From Ciona intestinalis (lineage: Eukaryota > Chordata > Ascidiacea > Phlebobranchia > Cionidae), in NCBI RefSeq assembly GCF_000224145.3, contig NW_004190502.1:48117-112116 (forward strand): 64,000 nt of DNA, in the 5' to 3' direction. Below the pieces are notes generated by a model. The model was not told where the DNA came from. It searched no databases and saw nothing but the letters and a program-made list of their open reading frames with translations. A program made the translations under genes and the position numbers. Below are positions 35,300 to 47,035 of the stretch, one piece after another; within the stretch, counting starts at the first letter, position 1; each line of letters opens with the position of its first letter.

Positions 35300-37988
35300 A
35301 TGATGAATCTAGAAGTTTATAAAGTTCTAATCATTGTGACGCAACTGTTAATATTGATAAACGGTGAAGGTGAGTTTGTTACGTCATAATAAACAATATA
35401 ATGTTCAAGTCTAACGAACAGTTTACTACAAAAGATATAATTTGCATACAATGACATCCTGATTCTATTTAAATTAGAAACTGACGATGCCATTTAGGCG
35501 GAATATATACATAGCAGAGTGGGGGGGCTGTTATATTATATATTTCGTTGGACTTAATTTTTGTGTGTCACATATTACCTAACATTTGGTATTAACTGTT
35601 ATTTGGTTACGAGAACTATTTCTAATACATCTATTTGTTCATGACGTCATAATGTTACAACTCATTCATTATGACGTATAGACTGTGGGGAAGCCCCAAC
35701 ACCGAGCACGAACGGGAAGCCACCGGTATATACATCATCAAACACGTCATCAACTACGTCATCGAGTTTTCCACCAGGCAGCACTGCACAATATTCGTGC
35801 AACACTGGATATGCATTTCGGCGGGAAACCCCCCATGTTGCTACCTGTGACGTGAATGGAACGTGGAGTTTGACGTCATCACCAGAATGCATCGGTAGCG
35901 ACGTCTAGCGGTTGTGGATATTAACATTTATGTAGATAACATAATTAATATCTATCTCTTCGAATACAATAACGAAGATCATATTAATTAAAACAACGAA
36001 GAGAATTAGCAACAAAACGACAGTTGTTAAAACACACTAGGAGAACCTATTTATTTGCCCAAAATCTTGTTCCAGATTTTTGCTCCCCTGAAGTTGAGCA
36101 CTGCAGGAACAATGGTAGTTGCTTCAAGTCAGTTTTGGTGGGAGCCACGTGTGTTTGTGCCGCTGGGTGGCGTGGAGAGCAATGTGACGTAGGTGGGGAA
36201 TCCCGGAGGGAATATCTAAAATATATATTTGTGTTGTAGCTAGGTGTATTAAAAGTTTGAAGGGGATGTTATAGCAATTGTTTTGATTTAAGAACATATT
36301 ACAAACAATTGCCAGAAGATTTCCTTCAGATACAAACTACACACTGACACGCAGTCATCCCCGTTCATACCGAATCAAACCGCTATGTTTCGCTTCGGTT
36401 AGTTAGGGGTTGATGCGGCTTGATTGGCGTATATAGTGCGTGGACGTGCGTCTTATAGAAATGCGTTGTCACCGAAGCGTGAAAAAGCGATTTGATTGGT
36501 TAACAGCGGGGATGGATGCGTAATAGTTTGTGTTTTACAACCAAAAGTCATCATATCATTAATTTATGAACAAATTAGTTTATTGATTCATCATCTTAGA
36601 CATCGACGAATGCGATGCAGCTCCTTGCCCCCAACCCAAGCGATGCTTCAATGAACCTGGATCGTATTATTGTCAATGCCCACGTGGTTATGTACATGAT
36701 GACGTCACCACGTGTCAACTAGGTACGTCACGATGACGTCATGTTTATATGTTTAACTATAGTTAGTTAGCACGACTGCTTCTAGTGCAGAGTGTACGGG
36801 TTCGAACATCGTTGCTTCTAAATAAGTAAACACATATTTTAACACAAAAACTGCAAAACATGATTGAATCTCAATGTAGAGTTCGTAGCGTTTTAACTAA
36901 ATGATGAAATGTAATTCAGTTACATTCTTCTATTTAAACTATGAATATTTTTTTGTATAAGAATTCTTTCACTTTGGCAAGTCACATACTATAGTCAGTT
37001 TGTCGTCAAAGTTTAATTGTTTGAAACCATATTTTCACCCAGTGTCCTGCAACGTGTCTGCCATTGCTAACCACTCATTATTACTGGATGTGACGTCACA
37101 GAGCAACGTGACGTATAACATAACGTATCACTTCGAATGCAAACACGGTTACACGGGGTCGGGGGTTACAGGGGTATGTTGGGACGGGGGAAAGTGGGAT
37201 ACTGTGGAAAGTGTGGATTGCTATCAAACACACGGTAAGTTCACTATGTTTATGTACGTGAGTGTATTGTATATTGCGATCAGGATATTTAGATATTATG
37301 TGCTAGGTGTTCCATCTCACTCCACCCTTTACTATATATTACTGTGGGGTAAGATGGTTAGCACATAATATCCCATATATTACTGTGGGGTAAGATGGGA
37401 TATCGTTAGCACATAATATTCCATATATTACTGTGGGGTAAAATGGATACCGTTAGCACATAATATTCCATATATTACTGTGGGGTAAGATGGGATACCG
37501 TTAGCACATAATATCCCATATATTACTGTGGGGTAAAATGGATACCGTTAGCACATAATATTCCATATATTACTGTGGGGTAAGATGGGATACCGTTAGC
37601 ACATAAAGCCTCTAACCGTGTTTAACAATTAACATAGTTATATCGTGGGTTAGCAGCCACGTTTTTGAACCTTGTTTTAATTAACTCACTCAAGTAGTTT
37701 TTACTGCGTGTTTATGGCACTTGCTCAAGTCGTGACGTTTTTTAACGACTGCCATTTTGCGGTTTGAGATAATTACCTTGCAAGTCACCGGTATGTTCCT
37801 GTTAATATTCCCGGTTAAACCATATATTGTTTCCAACGCATGTCGTTTCGTTGTTGAATTATTTCGAAATAACAATCGGATATTTTTTAGTGAATTTATC
37901 ATCACGTGAGATCGTCGGTATCATTGTTGGGTCCGTTCTCTTTGTTTTCTTGATAATTGTCATTGTTATCTTTTGTTACGTGTTCTGA
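35300..37988 (+). CDS. Type I membrane protein: signal - Sushi - EGF - cbEGF - Sushi - TM, 270 aa
   Basis: Exons: 35300..35369, 35682..35894, 36076..36192, 36600..36722, 37043..37234 and 37891..37988 (stop TGA). Every intron is phase 1, typical of shuffled extracellular modules. Residues 1-23 are a signal peptide (VLIIVTQLLILI). Residues 24-94 are Sushi 1 (NGTWSLTSSPEC). Residues 95-133 are an EGF module (CRNNGSCFK, CVCAAGWRGEQC). Residues 134-174 are a calcium-binding EGF (DIDEC, CFNEPGSYYCQCPRGY). Residues 175-238 are Sushi 2 (ECKHGYTGSG). Residues 246-267 are a transmembrane helix (IVGIIVGSVLFVFL). The predicted tail is only CYVF, but a coding-like stretch in another frame to about 38125 could be a longer tail reached by a further small intron. 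The architecture recalls adhesion molecules; no specific orthologue is claimed. Confidence 0.85.
37325..37605 (+). repeat. Tandem array derived from MITE family A terminus
   Basis: Five to six copies of a roughly 45-bp unit with TATATTACTGTGGGGTAAGA and TACCGTTAGCACATAATAT. The unit is the terminal part of the MITE, amplified in the last intron of the Sushi-EGF gene. Confidence 0.85.
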
Positions 37989-40251
37989 CGTCACAACCCG
38001 GAACAAGACGTCACATAATGAGCGGATGAATACGCCGATGATGAAGGATCTAATTCGGCCTCCGCGTTTAACCGGAAGTTGTTTTATAAGATGTTTATGT
38101 TTTCCGGAAGTTGGGGGGACCGCCATGTTTGATTGATGTGGAACAATGGATAAACAATGAACGGTGTTGACGTCATACTGGAAGCCTCATTTCAATTGTG
38201 ACGTCATGGTTGATAAATTGGTTGCATTGTGACGTGGGAGAATTTAAATTTAGTGTATGATGGCGGTAATAGTGTGGGGCAAGATGGGCCATGTTGGGGC
38301 AAGACGGGCAAGATGTCATAATCGAACTTCTGTCGCGAAGTACTATATTGGTTAAATTAAACATAGGAAAAGTATTATAATTATTATAATTCTATATAAT
38401 TAATATAACGGTTGGTTTTCTAACCAGAACTTCTGTAACTGTAAGTTAGTTGAGAAAACAAAGCGATTCAATTTATTGCAATCTGGGTTTCAAGTGTTCT
38501 GCAACTACCAGGACGCCGTTTCAATAAACTTAAATATTTATTAAGTTTCTGAAATTATAAGTTGATACATAACTTAGACAGGAAGTAAGCTTGCGTATTG
38601 GGTCATGACCAGATTCATGGAGTTCATCAGAGTAAACACTGAGCTACTAAAACACAACAAACAAATACCCAAAGATTATTCCATCAAAGATATTCAATGT
38701 GCTTGAATAATAGACTGATGATGTGTGTTGTTGTTGTTGTTGTTGGCGAAATAACTTCAACTTGAAAATACAATTTATTTCTGCAAAGTGGTTGTTGCGG
38801 CGATCGTAAACGTTCATGTGTGTGTTGGCCACTAAGGTTATATAACATGCTATGTATTGACATAGAAGCATTATGCAAACACCTAACATAGGTGTATAAT
38901 AGCGTCCATTACCGTTGTGCCATTGTTACGTACCCGCAATATAAAGGTGTATGTTACGTCACAATCGATTAGTGCTCCATTAAAATCGCCTTCTCGGAAA
39001 ATTATGGAAAAATCGGAAATTCTCGACCGCACGTTTAGTGTGTGTTGTGACGTCACAATACCAACAGTTGCCGCATACAAGGTGGGGAAATTATCTGTGA
39101 CGTCACAGAGGGAAAGAGGAGGCAGGCATTGTTGCGCATCGCGTTCATTTGTCTCGAATAATCGAGGTGGAAAGAGCTTCTGTGACGTAGACAGTATATA
39201 CATTGTTTCCGTGAGAATGAAGAGAAATTCGGGAATAATTCTAAAGATTGGGGGGCACATCGGGACAGGGGTAAGCGTTATAATAACTAGGTATAATAAC
39301 ATCTGTGACGTCATAATACTAGAGTGAAAGAAAGTTTGTTTAAAATTCTAAAACTTTTTGCCATTTGTTTATGACGTAACAATGTTTTTATTGGAAACGT
39401 CGAGTATTGTTAAATCGCGTAGATTATGACGTCATAGTTGCGATTACTCATACACAATACATCCAAACAGCGATGACAGCGCTATCGCAGTTGGATATTT
39501 AATATTTATCTCTTTGAATACTTTGGTGGAGATGGATTTGTAAAGTTTGAAACAACGAAGAGAATTAGCAAGAAAACGACAGTTGTTAAAACACACTATG
39601 AGTAAAAACTACTTGAGTAAAAATGTCAAATAAAAATGTGGCCACTAAATCCAACATACAATAAACTTACAGTGAGTTGTAGTTAATTAAAACAAAGTAA
39701 TTAAAAACGTGGTAGCTAATTACGGAACGAGCAAAAAAAGAATTTATTTTGAAGTACGCGAAAGACCGCGAGCTAAAAAGCGTGGTTGTGATTATGACGT
39801 CATAATAGCGACTGTGTATAACAGTGATGAATCTCTTCGTGACGTGACAATGCAGATTATGTGGATAGCTTCGAAAGCGGAAGTTTTGTAAAATAAAGTG
39901 TGGTGTGATGTCATAGTGTTCACTATAGATCTTTTAGTGGCTCGTCTGGCAATAAAACGTTAAGATATAAAATCCAATCTCTAAGTTTGGCAGACGAAAC
40001 TTGGGGTCGAACACGTTTTTATGCCAGATGAGCCGTTGAACGATTATTTACACAATGTCTGGTATAGCAGAAACAGTTTAGTGAAGTGCTAGAATGCGAA
40101 TAATCCAAGGGGGCGTGGTTAAATATCGACGTCATACAGGGTATTCTTACGTCAGCAAAGAAGCTATTGTCGAATTCCTGATTAATATGGTGATTATTAT
40201 TTGGTTATGATGTCATAATAGCCTGGGGGTTTATATTGTTATTAATTCTAG
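37989..40251. other. Intergenic region with repeats and two weak ORFs
   Basis: 38345..38545 is a repeat also present inverted at about 43445..43670. 38733..38753 is a (GTT)n run. 38883..39327 is open on both strands (143 and 136 codons) with no recognisable domain. 39500..39710 is a family C repeat, followed by a 60-codon ORF (39709..39891, basic N-terminus KKRIYFEVRERP). 39926..40040 is a MITE family D copy. None is a supported gene. Confidence 0.5.
38345..38545. repeat. Dispersed repeat family E (inverted relative to 43445..43670)
   Basis: Blocks ACGGTTGGTTTTCTAACCAG, AAGCGATTCAATTTATTGCA and CAACTACCAGGACGCCGTTT recur as reverse complement at 43445..43670. A fragment is repeated at 44551..44610. 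Confidence 0.85.
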
Positions 40252-43200
40252 ATTCGAACCGTGATCGGTGGGGTTATATATTGTGCGCTATTAGCGTGCG
40301 TATACATCCCGTTGTACTGTATCGGGTTCCTGCTCATCAAGAAGACATTGCTGGTGCAAAAGTTGAGGTTATGGACCAAGATCGGGCGAACGCAAGCCAA
40401 GTTAGGCCTCGTAAGCAGAAGGAGCCGGGTATGTGTTTGTGGTTGTTTATCCTCGCATGGGTGGGTATAGAAGGTTATAACACGGGTGTTCTGCTTCATA
40501 CACCTTGTGCCCGCTTACAAGTTACCACGTATGTGACTTATTTATCCTCACATGGCGGGGAAACGACTGTCGTTAAAACACGGGTGTTCGGTTACATACA
40601 CCTTGTGCTCGCTTACAAGTTACCACGTATGTAACTTTGTGGGTGATTGTGTTTCTGTATGGCTGACAACTTAAACAACCCATTAGTGACCACTGGGTTG
40701 AAGCGATTGCCAATAAGTGTCCTGCCCAATGACACACACGCCTAAAATAGTAACGTGTGTATGATACTTATATACGTTTTGCCCTGACCACATGAACTTT
40801 TACAAACGTGACTAATATGAACTCATGTCCTTTAGTTATAATACCCCGCCACCGTTACGCTAACAAACATGCTCAATATGACGTCATATTTACTCTGTGA
40901 CGTCACACAGGTTAGTGACGTGTCACAATCATCCACTGAGGAGGAGATTGACTTCCTCACCCACCGTAGTTTGGCTTATTTACATAGGATGACATTGTGG
41001 ACGCCTGGGGAGATTGTGAACACTTTCCTAAGGTTTGTACTGTGTAGTGTTGGGGGGTAAGATCGTCACTGTGGGGTAAGATGGTACGGGGGTAAGATGG
41101 TACGGTGGGGTAATATGGTCACTGTGGGGTAAGATGGTACGGGGGTTAGATGGTACGGGGGTAAGATAGTACGGTGGGATAAGATGGTACGGTGGGGTAA
41201 GATGGTACGGTGGGGTAAAATTGGTACAACGCGTGTCTCGACCTCACATGCATTATTATGACATCATAATGTGGATTGTTTATAAATTTCCAGGAAACAA
41301 AAGGTTCCATTGATATCAGACAAACAGCTTGCTTACGTCATAATGTCAACTGTGTTTGCTCATTCAGTGGCGTGGGACAAGGAACGCGCGATGTTTCGAT
41401 TATTGTTGGAAGGTTTCGAGGATCTGTTTTTATTTCAGGTAAAAATATCAACGTCGCGTTGTTTCAATTTATTTTTATTTATTGTTCCTCTTTTTTAAAG
41501 CTTGGTTAAATAGCATGCGATGAAATAGGCCACTTTTTCCTTCATATTTTTTGGTAAATTTCAAACTGAATGTCGCGTAGTAGGTTAGATGGTGACATAT
41601 GCGTCACGCTGTTTGAATTTCTGGTAAAATCTAAAACCAACCAACATGGCTGGGAATACAAACAAACAAAGCCAAGAAAAATTCAAACTTATCCATCACC
41701 AAAACAAGACGCATCCATTCATTTCTAACCCAGGGTTTTTACTGGGACGCTCGTCACGTGCTCGTCAGTCCTGATGGTAAGAAGATAATCATCCAAGTTG
41801 ACGGTGGGAATGAATTTCATTCGGACGATGAACGTCACAAAGCCGATTATGACCTCGCTAAACTTCATGTTCAGGTATTATAATTCTTGTTGTGATGTCA
41901 CAATTAAACATTATTAAGTCGTTATATCGGCACGCCTTGATATAAAATGGTCGTGACTTAATTATGACGTAATGAATGATGACATCACAGGTGTGCCTAT
42001 CATACTTCGCACCAGGGTTGTCACACAACCACGTCCATTTCGTGTTTCCGTCTGCTGTATGTGTGTTGGGAAAGAAACTACTCAACCGCAAGGGGGCACT
42101 CTACAAACTTCTTTCTCCCCACTTCAGGTTCACGGAGAGGATCAACTATCAGGTAAGGTGGTTGTGTACAATGTTGGGGTAATGAGCCAACTCTGGTCTA
42201 AATCCCAGGTCTCAGCACGGCGTGCCCGGCTGTAGGATCTCACCCATATAGAATACTTTAACACACCCCCCCCAAACCACAGGCACTCCGTGTTGGCAAA
42301 GCTACAAACAATAAACGTTCGTTGGACCGTTTGTTCTTCTTGTGGCAATCCTTCCCCGTGACAAAGGAACAATTCCTTGAAGGGGTTGCGAGGAAATGCA
42401 AGAAACATTACATGGATAAGGGGGCTCAGGAGTGTTCCAAGGTAACTATGACGTTGGTGTGACGTCATATATCGATGACGTCATATATTGTATGATTATG
42501 ACATCAAAATATTGTATGATTATGACATCACAGGCGACGATGCCAGAAGGAGAGGAAAATATTTTCGACGACGCTGAGGAACGACGTCACTTCCTGTTCC
42601 CGCCGGAATACGTCACAAACAAAAGCTTCCATCGAGTATGATGTCATAATAACTAATTGTTTTACGTCATAACCCCATTATTACGTCACAGCTCCCATAT
42701 TTGGCTTTCTTACGTGAATATTACTTCGTGGTCCGAAGATTTGTGCAAGCTATGGTTCCTTATATTGATAAGTAAGTACGGAGGGTACAGAGTTCGAACC
42801 CAGCTTAAGTAACAACATATAAACAATAGGAGCGAATGGGACATGCTGTCGGAAGCAATACATTGTCATGTACCACGAATGGACAAAGTCTCGATGGTTG
42901 ATGCCATTACAACATTTATACACCAGGTATATGCAATGTTTACAACTATAATTTATCATTTAGTTAAAACTCTACCGCCTATACATTGAGATTCAAATAT
43001 GTTTTGCAGTTTCTTTTGATAAATATATTCAATTTGGTCGCATGGGCCATTAGGCTGCGAAAGCGGTTCATGCTTTTATTCTATTTCAGTCATGTGTTGC
43101 CCTATTTATAGTAAACAAAGAATTGTAAAAGAAATTGCGAAACATGATCCTTAATCTACTGTCAATCATACGTCATTCATCAGTCCGTGATGTCATAATG

Positions 43201-46200
43201 ACCCTTGTCTCAGCGTTTGTGTAGTAAGCATAATGGTAAATGACAATACCAAGTGTTCAAAACATTAATGTGGAGACGTAAGTCGAAACATCCTTCAAGT
43301 TAGGTTAATATTTAACAAGATTATCATAAATAGCGCTGTGTCAACATACAAGAATATACATGGGGGGTTTCGGGAAATCGCGGTATCTAAATAAACTTAT
43401 TGCTATCATAAATATATTTAAAAGAATATACAATTTGTTTGTTTTTGTCAGTTATTCTGTTAATTTAAATATTTAAGTTTATTGGAACGGCGTCCTGGTA
43501 GTTGCAGAACACTTTAAACCCAGATTGCAATAAATTGAATCGCTTTGTTTTCTCAACTAACTTACAGTTTCAGAAGTTCTGGTTAGAAAACCAACCGTTA
43601 TATTAATTATATGGAATTATAATAATTATAATACTTTTCCTATGTTTATTAAACCAATATAGTACTGTGGGATAAGATGGATACCGTTAGCGCATAGACT
43701 GGCAAATAAGTCTGTAAATATTCTAAGTTTACTATCAACTGGGACAATAAAACAGAATGAAAAATGAACCATCTCCTACCACACACATATATATAATTAT
43801 ATCAACGCAGCTGTTTAGATATTATATGCTAAAGTGTCCCATCTTCCCAACCCTACTATATGTAATATGAAAACGTATGAATAAACACGCATTCTAACAG
43901 GTTGGTGTTGTTCACTACTGCGACCACACCTCCTACTTGAAGTACTTCGCGTTCAAGTACGGCTGTATGTCGATTACAGCACCGTTTGAGAGTTTCCAAG
44001 ACACCGAACATTGGGGTGAAATATCGAAACAATTCGGACGAACCGTGGAAGAGATAAAACATGACCCAACAGTCCTTATAAGGCAACGTGACGTCATGAG
44101 GACAAGGTATTATGACGTAACAATATTGGAAAGCAAAACAACAAAACCTAGAAGCCAGCAATTACAAACAAGCGGAAATATTTTAAGTATTATTTCCAAG
44201 AATTTTTTGCAAAAATCATTCGCGCGTTGCATAACAGACATTACTGTGACGTCACACACACCATTTAACGATCACGCTCGAGAAGTTAAACAGTGAAACA
44301 CGTGTTCTCGAATTACAGATAATGGTCACGTGGTAATACGCATGATTACACACGTTAATGACGTAACAATGAACCGAAGAATTCGAACAAAACTAGATCC
44401 ACGCAACAACAATCTTGTATAACGTNNNNNNNNNNNNNNNNNNNNNNNNNNNNNNNNNNNNNNNNNNNNNNNNNNNNNNNNNNNNNNNNNNNNNNNNNNN
44501 NNNNNNNNNNNNNNNNNNNNNNNNNNNNNNNNNNNNNNNNNNNNNNNNNNATAGAATTATAATAATTATAATACTTTTCCTATGTTTATTAAACCAATAT
44601 AGTACTGTGGGATAAGATGGATACCGTTAGGGCATAGACTGGTATATACGTCTGTAAATATTCTAAGTTTACTATCAACTGGGACAATAAAACAGAATGA
44701 AAAATGAACCATCTCCTACCACACACATATATATAATTATATAAACACAGATGTTTAGATATTAAATGCTAAAGTGTCCCATCTTCCCAACCCTACTATA
44801 TGTAATATGAAAACGTATGAATAAACATGCATTCTAACAGGTTGGTGTTGTTCACTACTGCGACCACACCTCCTACTTGAAGTACTTCGCGTTCAAGTAC
44901 GGCTGTATGTCGATTACAGCACCGTTTGAGAGTTTCCAAGACACCGAACATTGGGGTGAAATATCGAAACAATTCGGACGAACCGTGGAAGAGATAAAAC
45001 ATGACCCAACAGTCCTTATAAGGCAACGTGACGTCATGAGGACAAGGTACTATGACGTAACAATATTGGAAAGCAAAACAACAAAACCTAGAAGCCAGCA
45101 ATTACAAACAAGCGGAAATATTTTAAGTATTATTTCCAAGAAATTTTTGCAAAAATCATTCGCGCGTTGCATAACAGACATTACTGTGACGTCACACACA
45201 CCATTTAACGATCACGCTCGAGAAGTTAAACAGTGGAACACGTGTTCTCGAATTACAGATAATGGTCACGTGGTAATACGCATGATTACACACGTTAATG
45301 ACGTAACAATGAACCGAAGAATTGGAACAAAACTAGATCCACGCAACAACAATCTTGTATCACGTGTTTGTTCAATATTATTTCTAAATCAAAGTGAAAA
45401 TAAACGATATTTTTAGCATATCAAATAAAGATACACAAATATTGCGCAATTCTGCTAAAACTTCATATTTACTGACAAAAGTAACAAACTATCATTGCCC
45501 GCCATGCGAGGATTAACAAGTTACATTTATTTAAAATTCGTTTCTAACCCTTTTCCAACGTTATAAATACGCACAAAGAATTTAAATTTGAACCAACGAT
45601 TGTGATTGGCTGATTCAAATTCAAATATTGCCGCTTGAACTTGAATATTTGATGACGAAACAATGAATTAAGTAACGTCACAACCGCATTATTGCCGTAT
45701 GTCGTAACAATGGGCATTATGAAACATTATGTAAATACATGTTGCATACACAATACAGATATATTAATGCAATTTAAAACCAAACGATTGTGTTAAAACT
45801 TCTAACAAATCGCTAAAATCGCGCTCGGTCACGCATGAGCGAGTATTCTATAACAATCGCGTTTAACACTTGTTATGACGTAACAACCGAATTACCGTGT
45901 TAAAATTTTCGGATTGAATTTAAACGGGTGAACACAACAGACCGTAACTTCTATTGTAACGTAATAATATAACAACCCGACCTTATAAATGACGTCACAT
46001 CCTCCATTATTACGTCACAGATGCTTCTTGAACATCTTCGTCGATTACATCCCTAGTTCGAGTTGTAACCTTCAACTGGTGACCACAGATTATGGGTTCG
46101 AGGACCAGGGCGCCGTGGAAGCCGCCAACAGCTTCATGTCGGAACTCAGGAGTTTAGATGGGAACCTAAAGGTGGGTGACGTCATGATTTAATCATGTTC

Positions 46201-46365
46201 GCAGTTTGTTTATCTGTTTTATTATGACATCATTATTTTAAATATGATGCAAATATTTAGATTAAAGAACCCCCGATCCACATTCCAACCGGTAGAGGGG
46301 AGCACAGAGCCACTGGGTTACAGATCGTACCCTTGGACGACATCGTGCGGACAATTTGTTTTTAA
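40252..46365 (+). CDS. Membrane-anchored lipoxygenase-like protein, 5' end incomplete
   Basis: Exons: 40252..40428, 40911..41032, 41294..41438, 41734..41874, 41991..42152, 42283..42441, 42534..42635, 42692..42771, 42830..42926, 43901..44106, 46021..46171 and 46261..46365. They total 549 in-phase codons ending in TAA. The first visible exon is a hydrophobic anchor (YCALLACVYIPLYCIGFLL) followed by Lys/Arg. The central part follows a lipoxygenase pattern: SPDGKKIIIQV, DYDLAKLHVQ, then GALYKLLSPHFRFTERIN (lipoxygenases: HP-x-LL-x-PH-x-R-x-T-x-x-IN). The expected His-x4-His iron pair is not clear (region SHNHVHF), and the C-terminus is TICF instead of a terminal Ile. Exon 43901 is repeated at 44841 across an N gap. 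A catalytic iron site is doubtful. The first coding exon was not found. Confidence 0.5.
40440..40750 (+). repeat. SINE-like repeat family B, two partial copies in tandem
   Basis: GGGTGTTCTGCTTCATACAC, CGCTTACAAGTTACCACGTA and ATCCTCACATGGCGGGGAAA occur twice, then TGGCTGACAACTTAAACAAC and CCAATAAGTGTCCTGCCCAA. It lies in intron 1 of the lipoxygenase-like gene. Confidence 0.75.
41050..41225 (+). repeat. GGGGTAAGATGGTAC tandem array
   Basis: About nine copies of a 16-19 bp unit (ACGGTGGGGTAAGATGGT). It is related to the terminus of MITE family A and begins just after the donor at 41033. Confidence 0.85.
43445..44425 (+). repeat. Left copy of second duplicated segment with family E repeat and MITE A
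   Basis: 43614..44425 and 44551..45364 are nearly identical: repeat E end, MITE A, exon and 3' flank. The left copy runs into an N gap and the right copy starts at it. The MITE A copy is at about 43665..43860. Confidence 0.9.
44426..44550. other. Assembly gap (125 N)
   Basis: A run of N flanked by two copies of the same sequence. Confidence 0.98.
44841..45046 (+). pseudogene. Second copy of lipoxygenase-like exon (allelic contig end)
   Basis: It is almost base-identical to exon 43901..44106, with the same acceptor AACAG and donor GTACTA instead of GTATTA. Either copy would splice in phase to 46021. It is best read as the other haplotype; a true mutually exclusive exon is less likely because the flanks match equally well. 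Confidence 0.75.
45047..46020. other. Intron of lipoxygenase-like gene
   Basis: The downstream open frame to 45416 continues past the donor but has no domain. A SINE B fragment (TGCCCGCCATGCGAGGAT) lies near 45490. Nothing else was seen. Confidence 0.5.
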
Positions 46366-47035
46366 ATAATCAATGATTGTGACGTCACGTATAGTTGCCT
46401 AGCAACAATAATGTACATTTATGACGTCACAATGTAAAATATTTCGATTTTGTATTCTATTATGACGGCATATTGTGATCGATTGTACATATCATACGTC
46501 ATAATACAACAACCTATATACATGACGTCATACTACACGCTACGTGATAGCTTTCGGTAGTTGGTAGATTATGACGTCACAGTGGAACATTCTTTAATCG
46601 AGCGTTCGGTTAACCGCCCCAGGTGTAATTGTTACGTCAACAAACAACAATTCATCGGAAATCGAGTTTAGATTTCATTATTTGTGATAATGCTGGTTGT
46701 GGGTTAACAATACCGCGTTTGTGGTGTCATAAACATTCTATTTGTGATGTAATAAACAGATATTGTTCGTCATAAACGAGTTTAGCTGTAGCGACTCCGC
46801 GCGAGAACTTTCTGAATTATTAATGACGTAACAAAGTATTTGTAACGTAACAAACAACGTGTGTGACAGAAAAAATGCAACAATAACGTCACAGAACGTT
46901 GCTGCAGTGACATCATAATCGTTTCGCGCTAGTGACGTCACAGAGGCGTAAACGATGAACAATTGACCGAGATACGAAGTCAAAGTCCAACGAGATTATT
47001 GAGGAAAAAGAAAAAGTTTCGAGGTTTCGCACGCG

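Noticed and set aside
38883..39327. Overlapping ORFs of 136 and 143 codons on opposite strands
   Set aside because: Neither has a domain, clear splice sites or neighbours; strand cannot be decided, so no gene is called.
43901..45046. Mutually exclusive duplicated exons in the lipoxygenase-like gene
   Set aside because: Identity extends equally through intron, MITE and repeat and breaks exactly at an N gap, so an assembly haplotype duplication is simpler.
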